DNA from: Actinomycetota bacterium | GTDB lineage: Bacteria; Actinomycetota; Acidimicrobiia; Acidimicrobiales; Ilumatobacteraceae | Reading direction: 5' to 3' | Length of the DNA stretch: 64,000 bases | Assembly (NCBI GenBank): GCA_009702045.1 | Contig: WLIV01000014.1 | Coordinates: 1-64,000, forward strand | Part shown: positions 53,447 through 61,412 of the stretch, one piece after another | How positions within the stretch are numbered: the first letter of the stretch is position 1 | How the letters are laid out: each line of letters opens with the position of its first letter | The notes under the pieces: model-generated | The model's input: only the letters and a program-made list of their open reading frames with translations | Database searches by the model: none | Told to the model about the DNA's origin: nothing | Made by a program: the position numbers and the translations under genes

Positions 53447-54412
53447 TCACCCGTTGCGCACCGGCCCCGTGTCCACCACCTCGAAGGCAGTCCCAGGGAT
53501 GCCCTTCAGTTGGTTCAACTCGCTGTCGTTCCAGTAGGGGCTCGGCGCGCCTTGGAAGAACCAGTTGCTGCCGTTGTCGGCGACGATGAACCCGAAGTTC
53601 TGCATGGTGACGGCCAGCACCCGCGCCTGACCCGTGAGACTGGAGACGTCGTACGCAGCCGACAGGCGCAGTCGAAGTCCCATCGGCGGTGCGTCCGCGC
53701 TCGTCGTGGATGATGCCATGTGGGTGGCTGGCAGGATGAACCCGGCCTGCGTCACGTCGAATGTCACCCGGATGGCGTGGTCGACGTGGCCGCTTGCGAC
53801 CTCCTCGTAGCGCACCAGGCCGGGTGTGATCGGCAGGCCAGCGGCGTCTGCGCTCGTCCATCCCATCGGACGCAGCGCGTTGCTGTTCAGGTCGAACCGG
53901 GCGCCACTCTGTGCGACCCAGCCGTTCGTGGTGCGGCGTGCGCCGTACAACTCGAACAGGTCGCAGGTTCCCTGCCGCAGCACCAGCACGTGCCGGTCGC
54001 TGCCGGCTTCCACCGGCGCGTTCAGCGGGATCGGCATCGGGCCGGGGTCGCTCTCGTCGCCGTACGCGTCGTACGCGATCGGCACGAGCGGCTGGTTCTG
54101 GGGCACCACCACGTAGGGCAGCCCGTAGGTCTGGTTCTCGCCGAAGTCGGCGTGCAGGAAGTCGCCGCCGTGGGCCTGGATGAAGGCGATGGTCTGCGCG
54201 CTGCGGGCTCGCTGGGGCGCAGCGCGAATGTTCAGGTTCCACGCGTTGTCCGTGGGGAACACGCGGCACCCACCGATGCTCGGCCCGCGGCCGAGATCGA
54301 GGCGCACCGCGTACGCCGTGACGACGGCTGGCGCGTTCACCGTCTCGGCGCGCGCACCCGAGGCCAGCAGCACGCTGGCCACCACCGCCCCGACTGCGGC
54401 TCTCCGCTTCAC
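53447..54412 (-). CDS. Secreted protein of unknown function
   Basis: About 321 residues from the GTG at 54412 (the ATG at 54433 is the alternative). A Lys-Arg-Arg start, hydrophobic core and ASGARA end form a clear signal peptide. The mature part begins with GGCRVFPTDNAWNLNI and has two cysteines, FGENQTYGLPYVVVP, a CDLFELYGARR segment and a beta-rich C-terminus containing DNGSNWFFQGAPSPYWND. The mature part looks like a glycan-interacting extracellular protein, but I recognise no family. Confidence 0.75.
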   Translation of the reverse strand: MKRRAAVGAVVASVLLASGARAETVNAPAVVTAYAVRLDLGRGPSIGGCRVFPTDNAWNLNIRAAPQRARSAQTIAFIQAHGGDFLHADFGENQTYGLPYVVVPQNQPLVPIAYDAYGDESDPGPMPIPLNAPVEAGSDRHVLVLRQGTCDLFELYGARRTTNGWVAQSGARFDLNSNALRPMGWTSADAAGLPITPGLVRYEEVASGHVDHAIRVTFDVTQAGFILPATHMASSTTSADAPPMGLRLRLSAAYDVSSLTGQARVLAVTMQNFGFIVADNGSNWFFQGAPSPYWNDSELNQLKGIPGTAFEVVDTGPVRNG

Positions 54413-54473
54413 ACACTCAGCGTAGTCGTCCATGCGCCCCGCGTGAAGGGACGCGTCAGTGGTGGTCGCCGGT

Positions 54474-55547
54474 CGGGCGCGATTCGTGTCGCTTCTGACC
54501 GCCCAGACCCCGCGGGTGCGGAACCATGGGCGGCGGTTCCGTTGCCGTGGTCGCCTGGTCCGGGCTGGTTGTCGGTTGCTGAGCGTGAGGAGATTCGTGT
54601 CGGCTTGGTGGCCGGCTTGTCGTTCACTCGGATCGCCGGTGGGTTGGGCCTTCGGTGTCGACGGTGTCGCGTGAGGTGAACGCCAACGGTGGTCGTGTCG
54701 AGTATCGGGCCTACGCGGTGCATACCCGCGCGAGTCGGCAGGCCCGCCGGCCGAAGGAACCGAAGTTGGCGAACCCACGGTTGGTGTGTTTGGTGACGGC
54801 CTGGCTGATCGAGATGTGGTCGCCTGATGAGATTGCTGGCCGGTTGCGACGGGAGTTCCCGGATGATCCGATGATGCAGGTGAGTCACGAAACGATCTAC
54901 CAGTCGCTGTTCGTTCAAGGTCGTGGTGAGCTGCGCCGTGAGCTGCACCGCTGTCTGCGTTCCGGGCGCGCTCAGCGCCGAGTCCGCCATGGCGGCGGCG
55001 GCACCAGCGGGCAGATCCCGGGGATGGTGATGATCTCGGAACGGCCTGCTGAGGCTGACGATCGGGCGGTGCCCGGGCATTGGGAGGGTGATCTGAACCT
55101 GGGTACCGGTAACCGTTCTGCAGTGGGCGCCCTGGTCGAGCGGTCGACGCGGTTCGTGCTGTTGTTGCACCTGGCGAACGGCAAGACCGCTCTCGATGTC
55201 AACACCGCCATGTCGACCGCGATCGCTACCTTGCCGGACGCGTTGATGCGATCGATCACCTGGGATCAGGGCAAGGAGTTGGCGGCTCACGCCAAGTTCA
55301 GCGTGGCCACTGGGGTGCCGGTCTACTTCTGTGATCCGCACTCGCCATGGCAGCGCGGGACCGACGAGAACACCAACGGGCTGCTGCGCCAGTACATGCC
55401 CAAGAGCACCAACCTCGCCGTTCACAGCGTCGAGGAGTTGGCCCGCATCGCTGACAGTCTCAACAACCGACCGCGCAAGACCCTCGGCTACATGACACCA
55501 TCGGAGAAACTCGCCGAGCTCGTTGCGCTCACCGCTTGAATCCGCCC
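54474..55547 (+). mobile_element. IS30-family insertion sequence, probably inactive
   Basis: About 1.07 kb. Imperfect ends: GGGCGCGATTCGTGTCGC begins at 54474, and the right end (55531-55547) reads GGGCGGATTCAAGCGGT on the minus strand. No clear target duplication was found. The only gene inside is a frameshifted IS30 transposase. It lies between a secreted-protein gene and the vapB-like gene. Confidence 0.65.
54569..55539 (+). pseudogene. IS30-family transposase with a frameshift after the N-terminal HTH
   Basis: The N-terminal helix-turn-helix (LSVAEREEIRVGLVAGLSFTRIAGGLG) is in one frame from about 54569. At about 54650 one base is missing, and the continuation VSTVSREVNANGG runs in another frame from a GTG at 54655 to 55539 (294 residues). 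The catalytic DDE domain is complete: D in EGDLN, D in ITWDQGKEL, E in GTDENTNGLLRQ. Without the HTH, end binding should fail unless ribosomes shift frame. Confidence 0.85.
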
Positions 55548-55559
55548 GGCACTAGTGTG

Positions 55560-55565
55560 TATGGT
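55560..55565 (+). promoter_or_regulatory. -10 hexamer TATGGT for the vapBC-like pair
   Basis: Ends 6 nt before the ATG at 55572; begins about 12 nt after the insertion-sequence end. Confidence 0.5.
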
Positions 55566-55571
55566 GTGCGC

Positions 55572-55829
55572 ATGGCGCGGGTGAACATCACCATCCCGGA
55601 CGAGCTGGTCGACGAGGCTCGGAAGCAGGGGCTCAACGTGTCGCGGCTGGCCAGTGGCGCCGTGGCGTTCGAGCTCGACCGCTTGCGCAAGATCGCGATG
55701 CTCGACGTGTACCTGGCCGAAATGGAGGCCGAGTTGGGGCCGATCCGAGCCGAGGAGCGGGCCGAGGCCAAGGAGTGGGTAGATCGCCTGCTCAAGGGTG
55801 CCCCCGCCGAGAAGCAGGCCAGCGCGTGA
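55572..55829 (+). CDS. vapB: VapB/CcdA-like antitoxin
   Basis: 85 residues. A ribbon-helix-helix start, ARVNITIPDELVDEARKQGLNVSRLA, is typical of CcdA/VapB DNA-binding antitoxins; the acidic C-terminal half would wrap the toxin. The frame is open from 55536, but homology and the promoter fix the ATG at 55572. The stop overlaps the start of the PIN toxin gene by 4 nt. It should repress its own promoter. Confidence 0.85.
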   Translation: MARVNITIPDELVDEARKQGLNVSRLASGAVAFELDRLRKIAMLDVYLAEMEAELGPIRAEERAEAKEWVDRLLKGAPAEKQASA

Positions 55830-56212
55830 CGCTCGTGCTCGATTCGGGTGGTGTGTCGGCGCTCGTTCGGCAGCGGGCCCGGCTGGCCGAACTGCGGCAC
55901 ATCGGCGCATGGCCGCCGCAGGTGCCAGCTGTCGTGCTCGCTGAATCACTCACCGGGGACCACCGGCACGACTTCCACGCGAACCAACTTCTCCGCATGT
56001 GCCAGGTACACGACGTCGACGAGTCGCTGGCCCGCGAGGCCGCCGCGTTGCGCACTGCAACCAACCGAGCGGGGTCGATCTCCGCAGTCGATGCGATCGT
56101 GGTCGCCTTCGCCGCTCGGCAGTCCGCCCCGGTCGTGCTCACCACCGACCCCGACGATCTCGGTGCCCTGGCGGCGCAGGCATTGCAGCACATCACGATC
56201 ACCGGCACCTGA
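55826..56212 (+). CDS. vapC: VapC-like PIN-domain toxin
   Basis: 128 residues, GTG start overlapping the antitoxin stop (GTGA). All four acidic PIN residues are present: D6 in LVLDSGG, E40 in LAESLTG, D89 in ISAVDAIVV and D108 in LTTDPDD. It is probably a Mg-dependent endoribonuclease that cuts tRNA or rRNA when free of the antitoxin. Intact pair; nothing suggests decay. Confidence 0.88.
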   Translation: MTLVLDSGGVSALVRQRARLAELRHIGAWPPQVPAVVLAESLTGDHRHDFHANQLLRMCQVHDVDESLAREAAALRTATNRAGSISAVDAIVVAFAARQSAPVVLTTDPDDLGALAAQALQHITITGT

Positions 56213-56265
56213 CGATTCCATTGGCGTGTCACGCGCGCACGCCGGCGGTGACGTCACAGAGTTGA

Positions 56266-56742
56266 ATGAGCAAGATCGACGACAATCCTCCCACCCTCAC
56301 CGAGCAGTTGTGGCGTGAACACGCAGCCGAACTGTTGCGGTTCGCCACGGTGCTGGTGGGGCCGAGCGACGCCCACGACCTCGTGGTCGAGGCAGTGCTG
56401 AAGGCCAGCGACTCCCTCTCGCTCGGCGACGTGCGTAACCGGCGGGCATACCTGTTCCGTGCGGTCAGCAACCGGGCGCACGATCTGCGCCGGTCGCGTG
56501 AACGGCGGTGGGTACGCGACCTCGCCGCGATCGGACCGCTCGCGGGCGCACCGCCCGACTCCCTCATCGACGTACGTCGCGCCGTAGCGAACCTCAGCCT
56601 CTCGCAACGCGCCGTCGTCTACTTGGTCTACTGGGAAGACCTCACCGAACGCGACACGGCTGCACTGCTACGGGTCTCCCCCGGCACCGTCCGCCGCCAC
56701 CTGTTCCGCGCCCGCACCCAACTCCGAAAGGCACTCCGATGA
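56266..56742 (+). CDS. ECF-type RNA polymerase sigma factor (SigE-like small group)
   Basis: 158 residues. Region 2 is covered by WREHAAELLRFATVLVG through VRNRRAYLFRAVSNRAHDLRR; region 4 by VANLSLSQRAVVYLVYWEDLTERDTAALLRVSPGTVRRHLFRARTQLRK with a clear helix-turn-helix. No C-terminal extension. It is coupled by a 4-nt overlap to a membrane protein, the classical place for an anti-sigma factor. Confidence 0.9.
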   Translation: MSKIDDNPPTLTEQLWREHAAELLRFATVLVGPSDAHDLVVEAVLKASDSLSLGDVRNRRAYLFRAVSNRAHDLRRSRERRWVRDLAAIGPLAGAPPDSLIDVRRAVANLSLSQRAVVYLVYWEDLTERDTAALLRVSPGTVRRHLFRARTQLRKALR

Positions 56743-57773
56743 ACGACCATCTCGATCGCACCGTGCGCACCGTCCTCGCCGACATCGTCGCCACCACGCC
56801 CACCGCCGAACCGCAGCCGATCCACCTGGTGCCGCTGGACCACGACGTACGCGGTCGCCGTCCGGTGTTCGCCATCGCCGCCGCGCTGGTGGTCGTCGCC
56901 GCGATCGCCGCCGGGCTGTACGTGTTCTCCCGGCAGGACGGCGATGGCACCGCGGCCACGTCACCCTCGCGGCTCGACGGTCTGCTGTATCCCGCCGCCA
57001 TGTCGGTCACCCAGCTGCTGTTCGCCCCCGCAGCACCGGACAGTCGGCTCGGCATCTCGGTGGTGAGCCCGTCGCACCATCTCTTCACCATCAGCGTGAT
57101 GGCGAACTTCTGGGGCACGCTGCCGGCGGACTACAACCAGCGGACCGTCAACGGCGCGGTGTTCGGCGCCGGCCCGACGATGGGCACCATGTCATACACG
57201 GCGCTGACCAGTTGCGCCATGGTGACGATCATCGACCACTCACCGAACGCCGCCCAGTGGTCGACCGAGGCGACCAGCCTGGTGAACGGCACCAGCATCG
57301 AGGCCGGCGGCGGCTCGCTGCACCTGCCCCCCGGATGGACGTCGCTCAGTGGTGACTGGATGGCCAACTCCTACTCGGCCGACTTCACCACGCCGTCAGG
57401 CAGCAAGGCGATACTGTTCCAGATGGAGCCGTCACTCGGCGCGCTCCTCTCACAGATGTCGCTGATGAGCGCCACACCGACGACCTTCGCCGGACGACCC
57501 GCCTGGTTGCTCGAGCGAAGCGACAACAGTTGGCGGTTCCTCGGTTGGGAGCGAGTGGAAGGTGGCGCCGCGCTGCTCGGTGTCGACGGCGCCACGGCGG
57601 AGGACCTGAAGAACCTGGCGTCGCAACTGTCCGCAGGACACGCTGCCGAGTGGTCACACGCCGAGGGCGAGTCGGGCACCGAAGTCACCACGGCCGCAAC
57701 GGCGGCACCCACCGAGGGCACCGCGGCGTGCGGAGGGTTCCACTTCGGCGTCGTCCCCTTCGGCGCCGGCTGA
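56739..57773 (+). CDS. Membrane protein coupled to the sigma factor (possible anti-sigma factor)
   Basis: 344 residues. About 47 cytoplasmic residues, one membrane helix (about 48-68), and an extracytoplasmic domain of about 270 residues. The cytoplasmic part has no H-x3-C-x2-C zinc anti-sigma motif and is short, so if it controls the sigma factor it does so in a non-standard way. The outer domain ends in a Thr/Ala-rich tail with TAACGGFHFG. I recognise no family. Confidence 0.75.
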   Translation: MNDHLDRTVRTVLADIVATTPTAEPQPIHLVPLDHDVRGRRPVFAIAAALVVVAAIAAGLYVFSRQDGDGTAATSPSRLDGLLYPAAMSVTQLLFAPAAPDSRLGISVVSPSHHLFTISVMANFWGTLPADYNQRTVNGAVFGAGPTMGTMSYTALTSCAMVTIIDHSPNAAQWSTEATSLVNGTSIEAGGGSLHLPPGWTSLSGDWMANSYSADFTTPSGSKAILFQMEPSLGALLSQMSLMSATPTTFAGRPAWLLERSDNSWRFLGWERVEGGAALLGVDGATAEDLKNLASQLSAGHAAEWSHAEGESGTEVTTAATAAPTEGTAACGGFHFGVVPFGAG

Positions 57774-57830
57774 CCCACCTCTCGAGTGGGTGGTGACACC
57801 CCGGGTGCTGCGTGGCACTCGGGTGCGCAC

Positions 57831-57870
57831 CTGGCACTCGCACCGGCGGGCTGGCACTCGCACCGGCGGG
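57831..57870. repeat. Tandem repeat, two 20-bp units
   Basis: CTGGCACTCGCACCGGCGGG occurs twice without a gap (57831-57850, 57851-57870), with a degenerate third copy just upstream (TGGCACTCGGGTGCG). It fills the roughly 100-nt gap between the membrane-protein gene and moaA, both of which end here. Confidence 0.9.
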
Positions 57871-57873
57871 CTG

Positions 57874-58893
57874 TTAGCCGCCGATTTGGCTCATGGTTCT
57901 GCGTGGCTTGACGAACGTCACCTGGTTGATTTGGTGGCCGGCCCACTTCAGGCCGACGGCACGCTGGATCTCGGCGGCCAGGGCGTCGTCATCGGCGCCG
58001 TCGCGCAGCATGCGCAACAGGTCGAACTCGGTGGTGGCGAACAGGCACGTGCGGAACTGGCCCTCGGCAGTGAGGCGCACACGGTCGCAGTCGGCGCAGA
58101 ACGGCTTGGTGACGGTAGGGATCACGCCGACCGTGCCGCGACCGTCGAGATAGCGCCAGCGGTCGGCCGGCGCCGCGCCTCTGGCGGGCATCAGCTCGAT
58201 CGGGAAGACCTCGTGGATTGCGGCGACGATCTCGTCCTGGCCGACCACCTTGCCACTGAGCCAGTGGCCGCCCGCGTCGAGCGGCATGAACTCGATGAAA
58301 CGCATCTCGACGTCGTTGTCGCGGCCGTAGCGGGCGAGGTCGACGATCTCGTCGTCGTTGACCCCACGCTCGACGACGGCGTTGATCTTCACCGGACCGA
58401 AGCCAGCCTCTTTCGCCGCCTCGATACCGTCGAGCACTCGATCGAGCTCGTCTCGGCGGGTCATCTGCAGGAACCGCGCACGCTGCAGCGTGTCGAGGCT
58501 GATGTTCACGCGGTCGATGCCGGCCTCGCGCAGCTCGTGCGCCATGTGGCGGAACATCGAACCATTGGTAGTGATCGACAGGTCGGGCTTCTTACCGGCG
58601 AAGGGCGACGCCGACGATGCGGGCACCCGCAGCGCCGCCAGCTTGCGCACCAGCACGGGCAGGTGGGCGCGCACCGTGGGCTCGCCGCCGGTGAGGCGCA
58701 GACCGTCGACCTCGAAACCCTCGACGAAGATGCGCGCCAGGCGCTCGATCTCCTCGAACGTCAGCACCTCGCTACGCGGCAGCCACTGCATCCCTTCTTC
58801 GGGCATGCAGTACGTGCAGCGGAAATTGCAGCGATCGGTGATGCTGATTCGGAGGTCGCGGATGGTGCGGCCGAACGGGTCGATCAGATCCAT
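57874..58893 (-). CDS. moaA: GTP 3',8-cyclase MoaA
   Basis: 339 residues. Radical-SAM cluster C22-x3-C26-x2-C29 in ITDRCNFRCTYCMPEEG; SAM-binding GGEPTVR; C-terminal second Fe-S cluster in FCADCDRVRL followed by a third Cys in FRTCLF; and the essential C-terminal Gly-Gly. First step of molybdenum cofactor synthesis. It follows moeA by 4 nt in one operon. Confidence 0.95.
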   Translation of the reverse strand: MDLIDPFGRTIRDLRISITDRCNFRCTYCMPEEGMQWLPRSEVLTFEEIERLARIFVEGFEVDGLRLTGGEPTVRAHLPVLVRKLAALRVPASSASPFAGKKPDLSITTNGSMFRHMAHELREAGIDRVNISLDTLQRARFLQMTRRDELDRVLDGIEAAKEAGFGPVKINAVVERGVNDDEIVDLARYGRDNDVEMRFIEFMPLDAGGHWLSGKVVGQDEIVAAIHEVFPIELMPARGAAPADRWRYLDGRGTVGVIPTVTKPFCADCDRVRLTAEGQFRTCLFATTEFDLLRMLRDGADDDALAAEIQRAVGLKWAGHQINQVTFVKPRRTMSQIGG

Positions 58894-58897
58894 CCGC

Positions 58898-60112
58898 TCA
58901 ACCTAGCGAGAGAAGGATCGTGGCGACGTCGCCGCCGGGAGCGATGCCGTCGCCATCCGGTACGACCGCGATCGCGTTGGCCAGCGATGAAGCGGCGAGT
59001 TGATGGCTGCCCTGCGCGCCAATCGAGCGGATATGCACCCGCCCATCGGGGCCGAACTCGGCGAACACACGCGCATAGTGGATCTTGTCGTCGGGGCGGC
59101 GACGCAGGCCATCGGTGGCGACGGCGAGCACGGTGGGGCGGTCGATGACCGCGTGGCCCATCATCTGCCGCAGTGCGGGGCGGGCCATCAGTTCGAAGCT
59201 GACGAGCGAGCTGACCGGGTTGCCCGGTAGCCCGAAGATCGGCACCTGGCGCGTACCGAGCAGGCCGAAGGCAAACGGCTTGGCCGGTTTGATCGCGATC
59301 TGCATCCAGCGCATGTCGGCGATGCGCGACAACACGGCCTTCACCACGTCGTAGTCGCCCATGCTGACGCCACCGCTGGTGACCACGGCGTCGCAGGTTT
59401 CCGCAGCGTCGCGCAGCACCTGTTCCAGCGCGGCTTCGTCGTCGCGCACGATGCCCAGGTCGACGACTTCGCACCCCGCATCCACCAGCGCGGCGAACAA
59501 CATCGTGCGGTTGCTCTCGCGGATCTGGCCGGGCTGCAGCGCGGAGCCGTCGTCGATCAATTCGTCGCCGGTAGACAGCACTGCGACTCGAGCACGCGGG
59601 TGCACGACCACATCGCGCACGTTGATGCTGGCGAGCACACCAAGGACCGCAGGTGTGATGACCGTGCCCGGTTCGAAGAGTGTGGTGCCGGCATGCACAT
59701 CGCTACCGATACCGCGCAGCGCAGATCCGACCTCGACCGACCGGTTGATGCGCACCACTGCCCCGCCGTCGATGCGCTCGGTGTCCTCCACCATCACGAC
59801 CGCATCCGCGCCAGCGGGCACGGGGGCGCCAGTCATGATCCGGATTGCTTCGCCCAGCTGCAATACATGGTCGGTGTAGGCCCCGGCAGCCACCTCGCCC
59901 ACGACCGGCAGTTGGACCGGCACCCCTACCAGCGACGCAGCCCGCACGGCGTACCCATCGACGGCACTGTTCACGAACGGCGGCACGGACTCGGTGGCCA
60001 CCACCGACGACGCAAGCACGCATCCGACGGCCTGGCGCACCGGCATGGCGACGGGCGCGGCCGCAGGGCAACGCGACAACACGTGATGGCGGGCCTCGGA
60101 GATGTCGAGCAC
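58898..60112 (-). CDS. moeA: Molybdopterin molybdenumtransferase MoeA
   Basis: 404 residues, GTG start. Domain pattern of MoeA: VPPFVNSAVDGYAVRA near the N-terminus, IMTGAPVPAGADAVV, STGDEL, SNRTMLFAAL, TSGGVSMGDYD and GLPGNPVSS. It inserts molybdate into adenylated molybdopterin. In actinobacteria one MoeA-like paralogue (Glp) instead works in cell division with GlpR, and a GlpR-like gene is in this window; the operon with moaA favours the Moco role here. Confidence 0.93.
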   Translation of the reverse strand: MLDISEARHHVLSRCPAAAPVAMPVRQAVGCVLASSVVATESVPPFVNSAVDGYAVRAASLVGVPVQLPVVGEVAAGAYTDHVLQLGEAIRIMTGAPVPAGADAVVMVEDTERIDGGAVVRINRSVEVGSALRGIGSDVHAGTTLFEPGTVITPAVLGVLASINVRDVVVHPRARVAVLSTGDELIDDGSALQPGQIRESNRTMLFAALVDAGCEVVDLGIVRDDEAALEQVLRDAAETCDAVVTSGGVSMGDYDVVKAVLSRIADMRWMQIAIKPAKPFAFGLLGTRQVPIFGLPGNPVSSLVSFELMARPALRQMMGHAVIDRPTVLAVATDGLRRRPDDKIHYARVFAEFGPDGRVHIRSIGAQGSHQLAASSLANAIAVVPDGDGIAPGGDVATILLSLG

Positions 60113-60118
60113 GCCGCA

Positions 60119-60124
60119 ACGGTA
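60119..60124 (-). promoter_or_regulatory. -10 hexamer TACCGT for moeA, overlapping the divergent promoter
   Basis: Ends 6 nt before the GTG at 60112. With 60123-60128 it forms the palindrome ACGGTACCGT, so the two promoters share bases. Confidence 0.5.
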
Positions 60125-60128
60125 CCGT
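60123..60128 (+). promoter_or_regulatory. -10 hexamer TACCGT for the glycolipid-binding-like gene
   Basis: Ends 7 nt before the ATG at 60136; shares GGTACC with the moeA hexamer. Confidence 0.5.
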
Positions 60129-60135
60129 GGCCTGG

Positions 60136-60705
60136 ATGACGTCGTACGCCCCGTTCCAGGCCGCCCATGAGTCCACCGGCCACATCGTGCGCTGGGCCAC
60201 ATGGGACGGCGATCACGAGGAGATCACCACGGTCCTGTGGGAGAACGAGGGTTTCACGGTCAGCGGAGTCGTCGGCCGCGAACAGGTCCAGTACGTGCTG
60301 CGCCTGTCTGCCAGCTGGCAGGTGCGCCAGTTCATCCTGTTTCGCGACATGGAGGAACCCGACCTGTGGTTGGCGACGGACGGCGGCGGCCGCTGGGGCG
60401 AGATGAACGGCGCGCACCGCACCGAACTCGACGGGTGTTACGACATCGATCTGGCGTGCACACCGTTCACGAACACGTTGCCGATCCGCCGTCTGCCGCT
60501 GTTGGAGGGCCACACCGCGGAACTGCCGGTGGTGACGGTCAACGTGGAGACGTTGGAGGTGCGGTCGGTCGTGATGCGCTACACGCGGATCGGATCGCGC
60601 ACCTGGCGCTCCGAGAACACCGACACCGGGGCCACCGCCGAGTTCGAGGTTGATGAGCACGGCGTGGTGGTGGACTACCCGGACGAATTCCGCCGAGTGT
60701 CGTAG
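60136..60705 (+). CDS. Putative glycolipid-binding protein (PF06475-like)
   Basis: 189 residues. Repeated beta strands in the order of the putative glycolipid-binding family: WENEGFTVSGVVGREQVQYVLRLSASWQVRQFILF, GRWGEMNGAHRTELDGCYDIDLACTPFTNTLPIRRLPL, then VVMRYTRIG and WRSEN. No signal peptide. The name comes from a structural-genomics proposal; real function is unknown. It overlaps the convergent AlkD-like gene by 31 nt. Confidence 0.75.
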   Translation: MTSYAPFQAAHESTGHIVRWATWDGDHEEITTVLWENEGFTVSGVVGREQVQYVLRLSASWQVRQFILFRDMEEPDLWLATDGGGRWGEMNGAHRTELDGCYDIDLACTPFTNTLPIRRLPLLEGHTAELPVVTVNVETLEVRSVVMRYTRIGSRTWRSENTDTGATAEFEVDEHGVVVDYPDEFRRVS

Positions 60706-61412
60706 AGCGCGCGCAACTCCAGCGCGTCGGGCAGGCGACGCATCGGCTCGCGCAGCGTCACCAGGTTCATGTCCGCCATGTGGGCGCGTAGCCACTCCGA
60801 CACCTCGGTGGGGTGCGTCGTCGCCAGGACACGCAACACCCACCCGAGCACCTTGCGGATGAAGAACTCACGCTCGGGCAACAGACGCTCGGCGTAGGCA
60901 AAGAAGCGATCAAGTTCGCGGCCGTGCGCCAGCAAGGCGCCCAGTGCCAGCACACCTGAACGGCGGATCCAGAAGTCGTCGTCCGCAACCCAGCGGTCGA
61001 GCACGGGAAGCACGTCGCCGGGTTCACGAACTGCCAGCGCGGCCACCACCCAACCGGCCAGCGGATCCACAAGTGCCCACGTGTGACACTCACGCAGGTG
61101 CGCCTCGATCCATGGCAGATCGGCTGCGGTGACCAGCTTCGGCGAGCCATGCAGCAACTCGACCGCGGCCGATCGCAGCTCGTGGACCGGTTGCTCCCAC
61201 AACTCGTCGGCGAGCGCAAACAGATCGTCGTGCGTGAAGCCCGAGCGCAGCACCGTCTTCACTTCGCGACGTACATCGGGCACCCGCACCCCGAGGTGCT
61301 GCAAGTCGCTCTTCAGGTAGGCCTTTTCACCCGCTGACCGCTCCGGCGTCCCCAGCTCGACGAGCCGGGCGCGCAGCGAGTCGGCCGTGTTCACAACCGT
61401 GCCTGCAACCAT
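60675..61412 (-). CDS. AlkD-like DNA alkylation repair protein (HEAT repeats)
   Basis: 245 residues, nearly all helical, with HEAT-like repeats; YLKSDLQHLGVRVPDVRRE, LELLHGSPKLVT-type and DDDFWIRRSGVLALG segments fit AlkD. Related enzymes excise N3- and N7-alkylated purines without base flipping. The proposed start at 61412 overlaps the galU stop by 22 nt; later GTG codons in the same frame are possible. Confidence 0.85.
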   Translation of the reverse strand: MVAGTVVNTADSLRARLVELGTPERSAGEKAYLKSDLQHLGVRVPDVRREVKTVLRSGFTHDDLFALADELWEQPVHELRSAAVELLHGSPKLVTAADLPWIEAHLRECHTWALVDPLAGWVVAALAVREPGDVLPVLDRWVADDDFWIRRSGVLALGALLAHGRELDRFFAYAERLLPEREFFIRKVLGWVLRVLATTHPTEVSEWLRAHMADMNLVTLREPMRRLPDALELRALYDTRRNSSG

